Source: a virus. Taken from it: DNA of 64,000 nt. Location: IMG/VR virus record IMGVR_UViG_3300020122_000089, positions 40,059 through 104,058 of that record; one strand, 5' to 3'. Numbering within the stretch: the stretch's first letter is position 1; each line of letters begins with the position of its first letter. Below are positions 8,951 to 17,210 of this stretch, one piece after another. The notes beneath the pieces were generated by a model. It worked only from the letters and a program-made list of their open reading frames with translations, ran no database searches and was not told where the DNA came from. Made by a program: the position numbers and the translations under genes.

Positions 8951-9832
8951 ATGCGTAGATTTAACCGAATCAAAAAAGAGTGCCTACATGATAAAGAGCC
9001 GGACGGCGCGGTGCATATTCCACTTGGACATGGGCAATGTGCTATAGTTGACATGGAAGATTATCCGACATTGATAGCATACAACTGGATGGGTGGGCGA
9101 TATGCGTATACAGTCATCGGCGGACGTAAAAACCCCCAAAAAATTTACATGCATCAACTAATACTATCAACACCAAATGGGCGTCAGGTGGATCATAGAG
9201 ACAGGAATCGGATGAATAATAGACGTATAAATCTAAGGCCAGCCACCGCATCCGAACAGGGACATAACAAGTCGGTTAGTAGTTCTAGTACAACGGGCTA
9301 TAAAGGCGTGTCGCGCTCTGGCAATAATTTTTGTGCATATATTAAGACAAACGGGCATCGAATCATTCTTGGCACATTTATTACCGCAGAGGGTGCTGCG
9401 TATATCTATGACGATGCGGCTAGGATTCATTTTGGAGAATTTGCAGCCTGTAACCTTCCTCCCGATCCTCAGAAGGTAATTCAGGCAAAGCTCAGACAAT
9501 GCAAAAGAAGGGGCCACCCTCTCCATATCGGCGTATATCGTAGGGGCGATAAATGGGCGGCGCAGTTCAAAAAGGATGGCGCATGGATTCATTTAGGTCT
9601 ATTCGCGACAGAGCAAGAGGCGTACCAAGTAACGGTGTTGGCTACTAACGGAGATTTCACCAAAAAGAAACCAGGTGAAGCGCAAAGAAAATTCACAGCC
9701 GAACAGATACTGGATATCAGGAAAATGCGTCGCGACAAGGTGCCTTATTCTACCATCGCCACGTATTTCTCTACTTGTATTGCTACGATTCAAAGTATAG
9801 TTTCGTATAGGTCCTATAAGGATATCCCCTAA
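8951..9832 (+). CDS. HNH homing endonuclease with AP2-like domains
   Basis: 293 aa. The HNH core is QVDHRDRNRMNNRRINLRP (about 81-99), with VDH as first His, N residues and a downstream LRPAT. An AP2-type DNA-binding sheet follows (TGYKGVSRSGNNFCAYIK). A second degenerate AP2-like unit starts at HIGVYRRGDKWAAQFKKDG, and a helix-turn-helix lies near the end (YSTIATYFSTCIATIQSIV). This is a free-standing mobile endonuclease with its own leaderless promoter, inserted between structural genes. Confidence 0.85.
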   Translation: MRRFNRIKKECLHDKEPDGAVHIPLGHGQCAIVDMEDYPTLIAYNWMGGRYAYTVIGGRKNPQKIYMHQLILSTPNGRQVDHRDRNRMNNRRINLRPATASEQGHNKSVSSSSTTGYKGVSRSGNNFCAYIKTNGHRIILGTFITAEGAAYIYDDAARIHFGEFAACNLPPDPQKVIQAKLRQCKRRGHPLHIGVYRRGDKWAAQFKKDGAWIHLGLFATEQEAYQVTVLATNGDFTKKKPGEAQRKFTAEQILDIRKMRRDKVPYSTIATYFSTCIATIQSIVSYRSYKDIP

Positions 9833-9951
9833 CCAGCTAATTTCCACCCCTCACAATTTTCATTGCAATCATCAGCCAGCCACAACCTACCGCATTGGCA
9901 TTTGAATACGTGAACTGATTCGGGCGGTAGAATTCTCTTGCAAATGCACAT
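9829..9951 (-). CDS. Small Cys-rich protein (possible zinc ribbon)
   Basis: 40 aa, with cysteines in the pattern CIC...CQCG...CNENC, which could form one zinc site. It overlaps the 3' end of the HNH gene by four bases and the promoter of the next plus-strand gene. Support is the cysteine spacing and the open frame only; no Shine-Dalgarno site is clear. Confidence 0.45.
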   Translation of the reverse strand: MCICKRILPPESVHVFKCQCGRLWLADDCNENCEGWKLAG

Positions 9952-9967
9952 CGTTGTATGTTATAAT
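9938..9967 (+). promoter_or_regulatory. Sigma-70-like promoter
   Basis: TTGCAA (9938-9943), 18 nt, TATAAT (9962-9967). ATG 9974 follows after 6 nt, which decides the start of the gene against the earlier in-frame ATG at 9938. Confidence 0.7.
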
Positions 9968-9973
9968 GCGGCA

Positions 9974-10510
9974 ATGCTTTGGTGTTTATCTAACCGTTGT
10001 GATATACTTGCCTTACCGTTAGCTGATCGCCATTACAATCGCCAAAAGATAGGATCGCCACAATTCGTTCCGCCGGGCAGATGTATTGTCCTGCTAACCC
10101 CTCAAGCGGACGCTCTCTGGGTATCATCTTGGCCGTTAAAGGAATTCACAAAACATGCATGGTCTGGCGCATGGATCAATACATTATTCCGTAATGAATC
10201 TGATATTTTATCAAGCATACTAATTCAAGGGGCGGTAGCCATCACCCGTGGTATTTGGGGCGACCCACCCCGATTAGGTATGGTGACGTTCATTGATAAA
10301 ACCAAGGTAAAGAAGAAACGCGATTGGGGTAGATGCTACCGTCGAGCTGGATTTATTCCAGCGCAATGCCCGATTCATTATCCAGGGGTGACACGCGACT
10401 GCGCCTCTTGTCGTCATGAAACGTCTATCAACCATCTTTTTGCAGTACAGATGTTGCCGACGGCGATGCCCGAACCTAAGTATTTCCCGTCGTTATTTGA
10501 CTATCTTTAA
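9974..10510 (+). CDS. Conserved hypothetical phage protein
   Basis: 178 aa. Segments such as HAWSGAWINTLFRNE, RLGMVTFIDKTKVKKKRDWG and the Cys-containing C-terminus resemble a family I recall from actinobacteriophages, function unknown; this was not searched. Moron layout with a leaderless promoter. Its end overlaps the convergent minus gene by 35 nt. Confidence 0.7.
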   Translation: MLWCLSNRCDILALPLADRHYNRQKIGSPQFVPPGRCIVLLTPQADALWVSSWPLKEFTKHAWSGAWINTLFRNESDILSSILIQGAVAITRGIWGDPPRLGMVTFIDKTKVKKKRDWGRCYRRAGFIPAQCPIHYPGVTRDCASCRHETSINHLFAVQMLPTAMPEPKYFPSLFDYL

Positions 10511-11111
10511 CCTTTGCAACATTCGCTGGGACAAAGTAATCCGTGTGGCAATCTTTGCATTGATGAACGAATCCGCCTGTTTCGCCAAGGATTTGTTTGT
10601 GTGCGGCATCTTCTTGCATGCCGTATTTTTTCATTGTTGAATCTAGGCGTTCTTTGTACTTCGGGTTGTCGATTGGAGGGTGCCACGGCCCGGCGTCAGC
10701 ACCACACGAAGGGCATTTTCCAGGCCCGTCGGCGGCATGCACCATATCGCCTTCGTATACTTCGCGGCCGTCTACGATTAAGAATCCGTCACCGCAAGGG
10801 ATTTTCTCGATGTTTTCATCCTTTGACATATCTTCGGTGGGCTCTTCGCTTGCCGCCATAGCTTTTGGTTCTTCCGGAAGATTGACAAAAACGGTTAGGA
10901 TATCTTTGCCGTCAAATTGAAGTGTGTATGATTCTTGCGGATCGACAAGAATAGAGCCAGCAGCGCCAACCTCACCAACCCCAGTAATCTCTATCTTATT
11001 GACAGGGGCGGATAAATACCAAGTGAGGCGCACTTTATCGCCCTCTACCTTAGCGGTAAAGCAGCTGATGATACTAGGCGGTGGTGGTTGCTCTATGTTG
11101 TCATCTGGCAT
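10476..11111 (-). CDS. Unknown protein with Ig-like N-terminus and C-terminal zinc ribbon
   Basis: 211 aa. The N-terminal 75 residues look like a short beta sandwich (VRLTWYLSAPVNKIEITGVG), followed by an acidic linker in which a palindrome copy (10869-10882) encodes LPEE. The C-terminal part has CPSCGADAGPWHPP and, 60 residues on, CKDCHTDYFVP, which together could bind one zinc. It ends in a structural operon, so a minor virion role is possible. Confidence 0.55.
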   Translation of the reverse strand: MPDDNIEQPPPPSIISCFTAKVEGDKVRLTWYLSAPVNKIEITGVGEVGAAGSILVDPQESYTLQFDGKDILTVFVNLPEEPKAMAASEEPTEDMSKDENIEKIPCGDGFLIVDGREVYEGDMVHAADGPGKCPSCGADAGPWHPPIDNPKYKERLDSTMKKYGMQEDAAHKQILGETGGFVHQCKDCHTDYFVPANVAKVKDSQITTGNT

Positions 11112-11881
11112 TAGTAGCCCCCGGGCCAGCCCCTTCCAATTCTACCTGCACGGCTTTCGCCAAATATCTTGCGCCGTTGAGGCGTCTCACGCCTGAAGCC
11201 GCTCCAGCGAGCTTCTTCAAAGAGCGGGGCCCATTGCTGCACCTTCTTTTCTTGCGCCTGCGCTAGTAGTTTTTGCCGCTCGTTCAGCCCTTTATCTGGG
11301 TCTGCTAGAAATGCAAAAAGGTTTAATGCGCAGTCAGCTATTAGAAAGAAGTGCTGCTCCTCGATTGGGAATAATGATGTATCATCGAAGATAGGCGGTA
11401 CGCTCGCCGATCCGGTAGAATATGTTACCATATATACACAGGACTGGCTATGCGCGGGCGTCCATAGCATTTTCCATTGCCCATCTTCGTTGATTGGCGC
11501 AAAACAGGCTGCTACGTGAGGATGCGCCCATCCACCACCTATAGGTAAATTGTCAGGCCCGCTCCAGTAAGAGGTCATTTGATCGACCCTAACGGCGTCT
11601 ATCATTCTTGGAATGTGATATGGATTGTTAGGGTCGTATGTCTTTATCATTACCACTTCGGCGAAATCGCCTAGGGTGATATTTGTTTCAGCGGGCAGTC
11701 CTGCATTGACAGGCATTGGCCATCGTTTTACCGACCAGCTTTCATGTGTTAAACGTAGCTTCGTTCGGTAGAAGGCGGTAACACCCCAGGCCTCCATTAA
11801 GATTTGGTCGTCGCCTAACTCTTGCTCGGACGGGTAGCCTAAGGCTCGTCTGACTTCGCCAATGAAAACGGCCATTAGCAT
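11111..11881 (-). CDS. Possible head-tail joining protein
   Basis: 256 aa. The N-terminus (FIGEVRRALGYPSEQELGDDQILMEAWG) resembles the helical start of head-completion or adaptor proteins, but no family is certain. The C-terminal tail is basic. Two starts are possible, ATG 11881 or ATG 11875. The upstream region carries the divergent promoter of the next plus-strand gene. Confidence 0.5.
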   Translation of the reverse strand: MLMAVFIGEVRRALGYPSEQELGDDQILMEAWGVTAFYRTKLRLTHESWSVKRWPMPVNAGLPAETNITLGDFAEVVMIKTYDPNNPYHIPRMIDAVRVDQMTSYWSGPDNLPIGGGWAHPHVAACFAPINEDGQWKMLWTPAHSQSCVYMVTYSTGSASVPPIFDDTSLFPIEEQHFFLIADCALNLFAFLADPDKGLNERQKLLAQAQEKKVQQWAPLFEEARWSGFRRETPQRRKIFGESRAGRIGRGWPGGY

Positions 11882-11886
11882 TTTGC

Positions 11887-11915
11887 TTGACCCCTTAGAA
11901 CAAATGTGCTATACT
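11887..11915 (+). promoter_or_regulatory. Sigma-70-like promoter with TGn extension
   Basis: TTGACC (11887-11892), 17 nt ending TGTGC, TATACT (11910-11915). ATG 11923 follows after 7 nt. Confidence 0.7.
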
Positions 11916-11922
11916 ACGAAAC

Positions 11923-12039
11923 ATGGAATCTTCCGGAAGAAAGAATTTCATTGTTCAACATCCAAATGGCGACCTCACCCTCTGCGGGCCTGGTAGATCG
12001 AAAACCTTCAACATACCATCTAAAATCACTCAACAGTGA
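11923..12039 (+). CDS. 38-residue protein beginning in a palindrome
   Basis: MESSGRKNFIVQHPNGDLTL and so on, to TGA 12037-12039. The palindrome copy (11928-11941) encodes residues 2-7. The promoter-to-ATG spacing supports it as a real leaderless gene. GDLTLCGPGRSKTFNI could form a small beta unit. Function unknown. Confidence 0.55.
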   Translation: MESSGRKNFIVQHPNGDLTLCGPGRSKTFNIPSKITQQ

Positions 12040-12066
12040 ATACAGTTCCCATGCCTCAGAAGAAGC

Positions 12067-12315
12067 ATGCGGCACATCCTAGAACATGCTGAACCGTGCG
12101 AAGATGTACGGTATCAAGTAAAGATGGCGCTTTTGGTTGATGCCGCTCTTTTAGGGTGCGGCCAGCAAAACGATCCAGGTTGGCCGTACCTGCCTACTGA
12201 ACCCATAGCATGCCTGCCAGTTTCAGATTTGTGGTTGAATGAAATCCTGGCATTGCCGCATATTGCTGAACGGATACAGAAATCTCATGACCCACTTACA
12301 GTGCCAGCCGATTAA
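12067..12315 (+). CDS. Small unknown protein
   Basis: 82 aa, following the preceding short gene by 27 nt with a weak agaag upstream of the ATG. Mostly helical, with one Cys pair far apart. Its last codons overlap the stop of the convergent 512-codon gene. Confidence 0.6.
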   Translation: MRHILEHAEPCEDVRYQVKMALLVDAALLGCGQQNDPGWPYLPTEPIACLPVSDLWLNEILALPHIAERIQKSHDPLTVPAD

Positions 12316-13850
12316 CCGCCAAGAATAGACTTCAACACCTGATCCTTTGCACCTTTTGGATCAAGTCTAGCGGCTATCTTTTCTATGTCGGCTTCGTCTT
12401 CGGGGGATAGTTTTACGGGTGGAGCCATTGGCCCTACCGATTCGTCATCGTCTTCTTGATTTGATTCCGTCGCCAATGGCATCGCTTTGTCCATTTCAAT
12501 TGCCGCTTGAACGCCAGGCGATGGCTCGACAAAGGCCGTTGGCGCGTAGGGCGCTGCTGACTCACCTACTGGGCGGAATTCATACCCGCAATGGCGACAC
12601 TTGCGAGGCGGCCCTCCGTTGATTGTGTTGATCTCCTCTGCGCAATCTGGACATTGCATTTTTTGGATAGTCGAGGCGGTAGCCGCAGGCTGTCCATTTC
12701 CCGCATTCTTCGCCACAACTGTTTCGATGTACATCTTGATTTCTTCCGGAGAAAGACCGCCACGGGTGGTGGATTCAAGAGTACGGCTTAGTGCAGTACG
12801 TTCGGGTTTGCGACCTAATAGCCACGCGAGCTTGAAGTAGTAACGGTCGTAATTGTCCGTATTGTTAGGATTGCGCATCCTATCTTCAATTGCGGCTATT
12901 CTTGTTTCGGCGATGATTCTGAATTGGTCATTGGCGGGTATCATGTAATCCATTATTGCGCGGTGCCACGCATCGCGCAGGAACGGCCTTGCGTCAATCA
13001 CCCTGCGATGTGATTCAAGCATGCGGCCAGTTTCAAGACGTTCTACTGCATCTTGAAGCCAGCGGAGGCGGATGGCGAGCATACCTACCGCCTCTATCTC
13101 ATTTCGCATGTCGGCGGGTTTGTCGAGTTCTTTTACTCGCGAAGGTCGAATCATTTCATTCAACGTGCTGTATTCAACGTCTATCTTATCGAATGGTTCG
13201 ATATGCGCTAGGATATGTGACGTGATAGCGCGGTCTGATCTGAGGGCTTGAAGCGTAGTCCCGGCGGGGATTGCAATTACGTGCAACCTTCCTATCTCTT
13301 TTTGTTCGATTGGATGGCTTATCACCACCTCTTTGTGCGGAACGGCTTGGTCGAGCCTACCGGCTAATACGGATTCTTCAATAGCGCCAATCCTGAACAC
13401 TTCGCCGGCGGGGATTCTTGAATACGCAGGCGAGTGAAGCATTGGCTGTAACCCTTCTGCGTCAATGCCTGGAATGTAAACATAATACGGGCCGGGTTCG
13501 GCGGTATTGATATCCCGCACCGTGATGCGTGGTTGCATTTCGTTTGGCACCATCGCATCTTGCCCAAGATTGTCAAAAACACTCTTTTCAACTGTCGCGC
13601 TACTCATGGTTGGTCTCCTTAAACTCTTTTTCTTTCTTCCGGAAGAATTCTTTAGGGCCGCTCCGGTGATTTCGGCCATTTTATGACGGATGACTTCGTA
13701 GGTGTCTTTTGAGGTGTTTAATTCTGTTTCACCTGAAACGCTTGACGCCCATTCAAGAAGGATTAAAAGGTTTTCATCGTTGAAACTTTCATGCGGAGAG
13801 GTTTGACGTGCGTTAAACCAAACGTCGCGGAGGTATCTTTCCCATGCCAA
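12312..13850 (-). CDS. Structural-region protein, apparent in-frame fusion across a palindrome
   Basis: 512 codons in one frame. Residues 1-80 (MAWERYLRDVWFNARQ and on) look like a separate small helical protein. They run without a stop through an exact palindrome (13634-13647, coding NSSGRKK) into an internal ATG at 13607 that has a strong Shine-Dalgarno site. From there 431 aa follow, with helical middle segments and a zinc ribbon (CPDCAEEINTINGG then CRHCGYEF). Either two genes share a frame, or the protein is made in long and short forms. Function unknown. Confidence 0.65.
   Translation of the reverse strand: MAWERYLRDVWFNARQTSPHESFNDENLLILLEWASSVSGETELNTSKDTYEVIRHKMAEITGAALKNSSGRKKKSLRRPTMSSATVEKSVFDNLGQDAMVPNEMQPRITVRDINTAEPGPYYVYIPGIDAEGLQPMLHSPAYSRIPAGEVFRIGAIEESVLAGRLDQAVPHKEVVISHPIEQKEIGRLHVIAIPAGTTLQALRSDRAITSHILAHIEPFDKIDVEYSTLNEMIRPSRVKELDKPADMRNEIEAVGMLAIRLRWLQDAVERLETGRMLESHRRVIDARPFLRDAWHRAIMDYMIPANDQFRIIAETRIAAIEDRMRNPNNTDNYDRYYFKLAWLLGRKPERTALSRTLESTTRGGLSPEEIKMYIETVVAKNAGNGQPAATASTIQKMQCPDCAEEINTINGGPPRKCRHCGYEFRPVGESAAPYAPTAFVEPSPGVQAAIEMDKAMPLATESNQEDDDESVGPMAPPVKLSPEDEADIEKIAARLDPKGAKDQVLKSILGG
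13612..13620 (-). promoter_or_regulatory. Internal Shine-Dalgarno site
   Basis: AAGGAGACC on the minus strand, 4 nt upstream of the in-frame ATG at 13607-13605. It argues that the 431-aa form starting MSSATVEK is a real product. Confidence 0.65.
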
Positions 13851-13851
13851 G

Positions 13852-14799
13852 CTAATACACCTTTTGCCCTCCGCCTGCGGATGAGAATATCCAGGTAGAT
13901 TTGCCTTTCCTGCTGGTGAATCTTTGCTTGTGCGTATTGAAGGCCGATCTGATGCGTAGCCGCATAGCTTCGCGCTCTTTTGCTTTTAATTCTTTATCGG
14001 TATCGGCTATGCGCATTAGATTCTTTCGCATCGCTTCTGGCGTAGGGGATTCTCGCCAATCATGTGTGTGAGTTTCTGCGTAGTTACGTCGCCAGAGTGC
14101 TTGTACGTATTCGAGGTCGAGGTCGGATGGTTCACGATACAGCCCAAAACATTTTCTTCTTTCTAGTTTTGCGCGTTCGCAACATAGATGTGAAACGTGC
14201 CTCCAAATGCCGTGAAAGCCAAGAAAGTAAAACCCCTCGCGTGGCATTGGACCCATGTCCGCCTCTTGCCCGGGGTGTCCAAACGTACCCATTACACGAC
14301 GCCTCGCTTCATCCCATGGGCCTATGATTTCAGGCGGCGTGTATTGACTTACCCACCAACGAGGAACGCCAATCTCTTGGTTGTATACCATTTGCGGATA
14401 AGGAAGCCCGTATTCTTCACCGTCAGGAAGCATCGCCTTTAACTTACCGAATTCTTTTTTCAATGGGTAGGTTAAGGTTTTTACTGTTCTTCCGGAAGAA
14501 TCACAGACGTCTACATGCCAGCCGATTTGCTCCTGAAGGATTACCCTGTGTAGGTATTTCAACGCCCTTGTGAAGGGTGTCCATGTACAAATTGAACCCC
14601 ATTCCAATCTAAGCATTGGCAGTCCATTTGGGGTTAATCCTGCAATGTTTATCAATTGGCGTTGAAACCAATCACACCCTTGAGGTGGATTAAAGTTTCT
14701 TGGCGGTGGCCATATATCGTAAGGATTCTCGGACATTTGAGATGTACCGAGAACTAATGGCCTGTCTACGTCGATGAGGTATTTTTGTTCTGCGCTCAT
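13852..14799 (-). CDS. Unknown structural-region protein
   Basis: 315 aa, Trp- and Pro-rich N-terminus (NPYDIWPPPRNFNPPQG) and a basic C-terminus (KQRFTSRKGKSTWIF). An exact palindrome (14487-14500) lies mid-gene and encodes DSSGRT, one of few exact copies far from a gene end. The stop is two bases from the next start. No family recognised. Confidence 0.6.
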   Translation of the reverse strand: MSAEQKYLIDVDRPLVLGTSQMSENPYDIWPPPRNFNPPQGCDWFQRQLINIAGLTPNGLPMLRLEWGSICTWTPFTRALKYLHRVILQEQIGWHVDVCDSSGRTVKTLTYPLKKEFGKLKAMLPDGEEYGLPYPQMVYNQEIGVPRWWVSQYTPPEIIGPWDEARRRVMGTFGHPGQEADMGPMPREGFYFLGFHGIWRHVSHLCCERAKLERRKCFGLYREPSDLDLEYVQALWRRNYAETHTHDWRESPTPEAMRKNLMRIADTDKELKAKEREAMRLRIRSAFNTHKQRFTSRKGKSTWIFSSAGGGQKVY

Positions 14800-15446
14800 T
14801 TGATAAATGCCGTGTATGAAGGTGGGTAAGATATTGTCGATTGTGGAATTGAAGGGGCGACCCCTGCCGTCATCGGGCCATCAAAAGATACATCGATAGC
14901 GCATGGCGCTACGCCTTCGAGACGTTTATTCACCTCCATAAACTGCTTTAATTTCTTCTTTGGGATTGATAAACAAAATCTGCCGTATTCAGTAGTTGGA
15001 AACTCGTGGTCATTCCAGCCTTGCATCCATCGTATGGTTCTAGTGCCAACACTCCAAAACCCAAAATATATCTTCCACGTTCCACGGTCGGTGGCGATAC
15101 CAATAATAAAATCCTTGATGAAGAAGCTGATCTGGCAGCCCCATTCGTACACGTCTCTATCACTAGAACGCTGAAGCCCTATGCCGTATTGCCAAACGGC
15201 GGCGTTGCCCTTGCCCCACCATAAGATTCGGTGCTTACTACCTTTTGCGTTCCGTACTGGACTTCCTTTACCTTCAATACGGAAGAATGGCCATGCGAGA
15301 GAAAACCCTAGCCAGTGCGTCTTAGAGGATACTAGAATACAGCCACCCCAGCCCCACGGATTATATCTAGGGCGCAGGAAATACATGCGGCGATAATACA
15401 CGCCACCACTTTCGTCTGTTTTGAATTTCTTCCGGAAGAATTGCAT
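14796..15446 (-). CDS. Unknown Trp-rich beta protein
   Basis: 216 codons. The first residues (MQFFRKK) are encoded by an exact palindrome (15427-15440), so the true start may be later, at the GTG or ATG before RRMYFLRPRYNPWGWGG. The body is rich in aromatic beta strands (WKIYFGFWSVGTRTIRWMQG). Four-base overlap with the next gene suggests coupled translation. Function unknown. Confidence 0.55.
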   Translation of the reverse strand: MQFFRKKFKTDESGGVYYRRMYFLRPRYNPWGWGGCILVSSKTHWLGFSLAWPFFRIEGKGSPVRNAKGSKHRILWWGKGNAAVWQYGIGLQRSSDRDVYEWGCQISFFIKDFIIGIATDRGTWKIYFGFWSVGTRTIRWMQGWNDHEFPTTEYGRFCLSIPKKKLKQFMEVNKRLEGVAPCAIDVSFDGPMTAGVAPSIPQSTISYPPSYTAFIK

Positions 15447-15451
15447 TGTGG

Positions 15452-15913
15452 TTACTTTGTGATATTTTCCAGCATCTCACGCATGTGGTCTTTGAAACGG
15501 GATATGGAAGGGGTATTTTCAATCGGGATTTTACATCCAGGCCAAATTGGCATGATAGCACCTGGCGCTGCGTTTGCCAGCCCCGCTATGTTACACATCT
15601 TTTCATCCTGCGCCTGGTCTTGCATTTGCTGCCAGACGGCCGCCATTTCGCGCTGCTGTTTTCTGAATTCACGTTCTTTCCACTCTACTTCTGTCAGCCT
15701 TTCTTTTGGCATTTCACCCGCCAACCTTCGATTAACTTCGGCGGCCAGTTCATCTGAATAAAGCAGCGCGTTTAGAATTTCTCCTTCCGGAAGACCGGTT
15801 TGCTCGACAAGTTCGGATAACATTCGCCCTATCGCGGCGAATGCCCTATTGCTTTCGGCGGGTTCTAAGACGCGCTCGCGCTCTTGAACGTCGGGTTGTG
15901 ATTGGGTGTCCAT
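15452..15913 (-). CDS. Helical acidic protein, unknown
   Basis: 153 aa, strongly helical with coiled-coil-like stretches (EWKEREFRKQQREMAAVWQQ). A degenerate palindrome (15782-15795) encodes GLPEGEI. It sits between the SLOG-like gene and the Trp-rich gene. It could be a chaperone or minor head protein, but that is a guess. Confidence 0.55.
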   Translation of the reverse strand: MDTQSQPDVQERERVLEPAESNRAFAAIGRMLSELVEQTGLPEGEILNALLYSDELAAEVNRRLAGEMPKERLTEVEWKEREFRKQQREMAAVWQQMQDQAQDEKMCNIAGLANAAPGAIMPIWPGCKIPIENTPSISRFKDHMREMLENITK

Positions 15914-15914
15914 T

Positions 15915-16337
15915 TCAGACTATTATCACCTCGCCTGGCTTACCCATCTTCTTTGCTTCTTTTACGGTCCAGCACCCACCACTCTTCACATGTTCATTCG
16001 TACCGCAATGGTAGCAGAGCTTGAATCGCATACCGTCGTAATTTGGCGGTAGCTCTTTAACGGTAATACAAACAACCTTGTCGCTGTTTTGGGCTATCTT
16101 GAGATTGCGCTGTTTGTATCCACCTTCCCAGGATCGGCGCGCGGGAGGAAATTCCTCATATTCAAGCCCTAAAGATTTTGCCTCTTCTACGGCCCAAATA
16201 TCAATGCCACCTAAGTGACATGCGCCACTGACTACTATATCGCCATGGCTGAGTAATGAACGAATAGTCTGGCGGGCTTTTGCTTCTGTGTCGGATGTGA
16301 ACTTTGCAGCTTCGCTGCCAACGATTCCAATTCGCAT
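15915..16337 (-). CDS. SLOG/DprA-like nucleotide-binding protein
   Basis: 140 aa from the ATG before RIGIVGSE; an ATG five codons upstream is also possible. The N-terminal GIVGSE strand-loop, SGACHLGGIDIWAVEEAKSL (about 41-60) and KQRNLKIAQNSDKVVCI (about 80-96) match the Rossmann-like SLOG fold, in which SGG/SGA and the GID-A segment bind a nucleotide-type ligand. The Cys-rich C-terminus (CYHCGTNEHVKSGGC) is an addition. Its substrate cannot be told from sequence. Confidence 0.75.
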   Translation of the reverse strand: MRIGIVGSEAAKFTSDTEAKARQTIRSLLSHGDIVVSGACHLGGIDIWAVEEAKSLGLEYEEFPPARRSWEGGYKQRNLKIAQNSDKVVCITVKELPPNYDGMRFKLCYHCGTNEHVKSGGCWTVKEAKKMGKPGEVIIV

Positions 16338-16423
16338 GATTGCATTATGCAAGGGCCGTTACCTTATGTGCTATTTCATAAGAACCGTCTGGCTATTCAC
16401 CGCGATGACGGCCAGCCCTTGTT

Positions 16424-17152
16424 CTAGGGGCTCGATTTTCCACACTCTTTCGCTATGCGTTTGACGAATAAGATATCAGCCTTTCGCGTTTCTTCTGCAT
16501 CGGCGGCACGGCGAGCTTCTTGCGCTTCTTTTTCTTTATCTTCGGCTATCGCCTTTAATCGTTCTAGGTGCGTCTTACCGGCGTATTTATCTGGGGGTGG
16601 ATACGTCCATGTCGTGCCGCTGCCACTAAACGTGATTACGCCCGTTAGGCCGCCTAGGTCGACGTAGTCCGGTATCTGCCTCGCCGCCTTTTGAATGGCT
16701 AAAAGGAGATTTTCCCGTGTGCACTCGATATCATTGCCAGTCTTGGCGGTGGTGGCCTTAGTTGCCGCCTCGCAGCAATCGTTGAATTCTTTAGTACCGG
16801 GCACACCACCGCACCCACATAGCCATTGAGTCTGAGTGGGCGGAAGCGTGAACGCAACCACCCTTCCGGTCATGCGTGATGGCTCTTGGATGTGTAGCAC
16901 ATGTAGCGCTTCATCTCGCCGACGCACCATATTAGCCCACGTATTCTCGCGATTGAATTTCCTCCACTCTAAAACATCACCAATCTCAGGATGGGTGATG
17001 CCTTCACATTCAAGCGCCTTAGCCTCCCAAAGCATCGCTGCACGTTCCCATTTGCTTGTAGCGTCTTGCCATGCGGATACGGATTGCGCATTGGCGGCGG
17101 TATGGATTAACGATATCGCAACCGTTAAGAATAAGAGGATTCGTAATTTCAT
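16424..17152 (-). CDS. Secreted Cys-rich protein with GTKEFNDCC motif
   Basis: 242 aa from ATG 17152. A signal peptide is clear (MKLRILLFLTVAISLIHTAANA). The middle carries CGCGGVPGTKEFNDCC, nearly repeated in the island gene at 39357-40400. The C-terminus is a charged helix (EDKEKEAQEARRAADAEETR). It has its own promoter and a likely leaderless start. It should act outside the cytoplasm; function unknown. Confidence 0.7.
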   Translation of the reverse strand: MKLRILLFLTVAISLIHTAANAQSVSAWQDATSKWERAAMLWEAKALECEGITHPEIGDVLEWRKFNRENTWANMVRRRDEALHVLHIQEPSRMTGRVVAFTLPPTQTQWLCGCGGVPGTKEFNDCCEAATKATTAKTGNDIECTRENLLLAIQKAARQIPDYVDLGGLTGVITFSGSGTTWTYPPPDKYAGKTHLERLKAIAEDKEKEAQEARRAADAEETRKADILFVKRIAKECGKSSP

Positions 17153-17159
17153 GCAGAAC

Positions 17160-17188
17160 ATATTAACACACTATTTAGCATTTGTCAA
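17160..17188 (-). promoter_or_regulatory. Sigma-70-like promoter of the secreted protein
   Basis: On the minus strand TTGACA (17188-17183), 17 nt, TAATAT (17165-17160), then 7 nt to ATG 17152. A palindrome copy (17194-17207) lies immediately upstream of the -35 box. Confidence 0.75.
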
Positions 17189-17210
17189 GAGAAATCTTCC
17201 GGAAGAAAGT

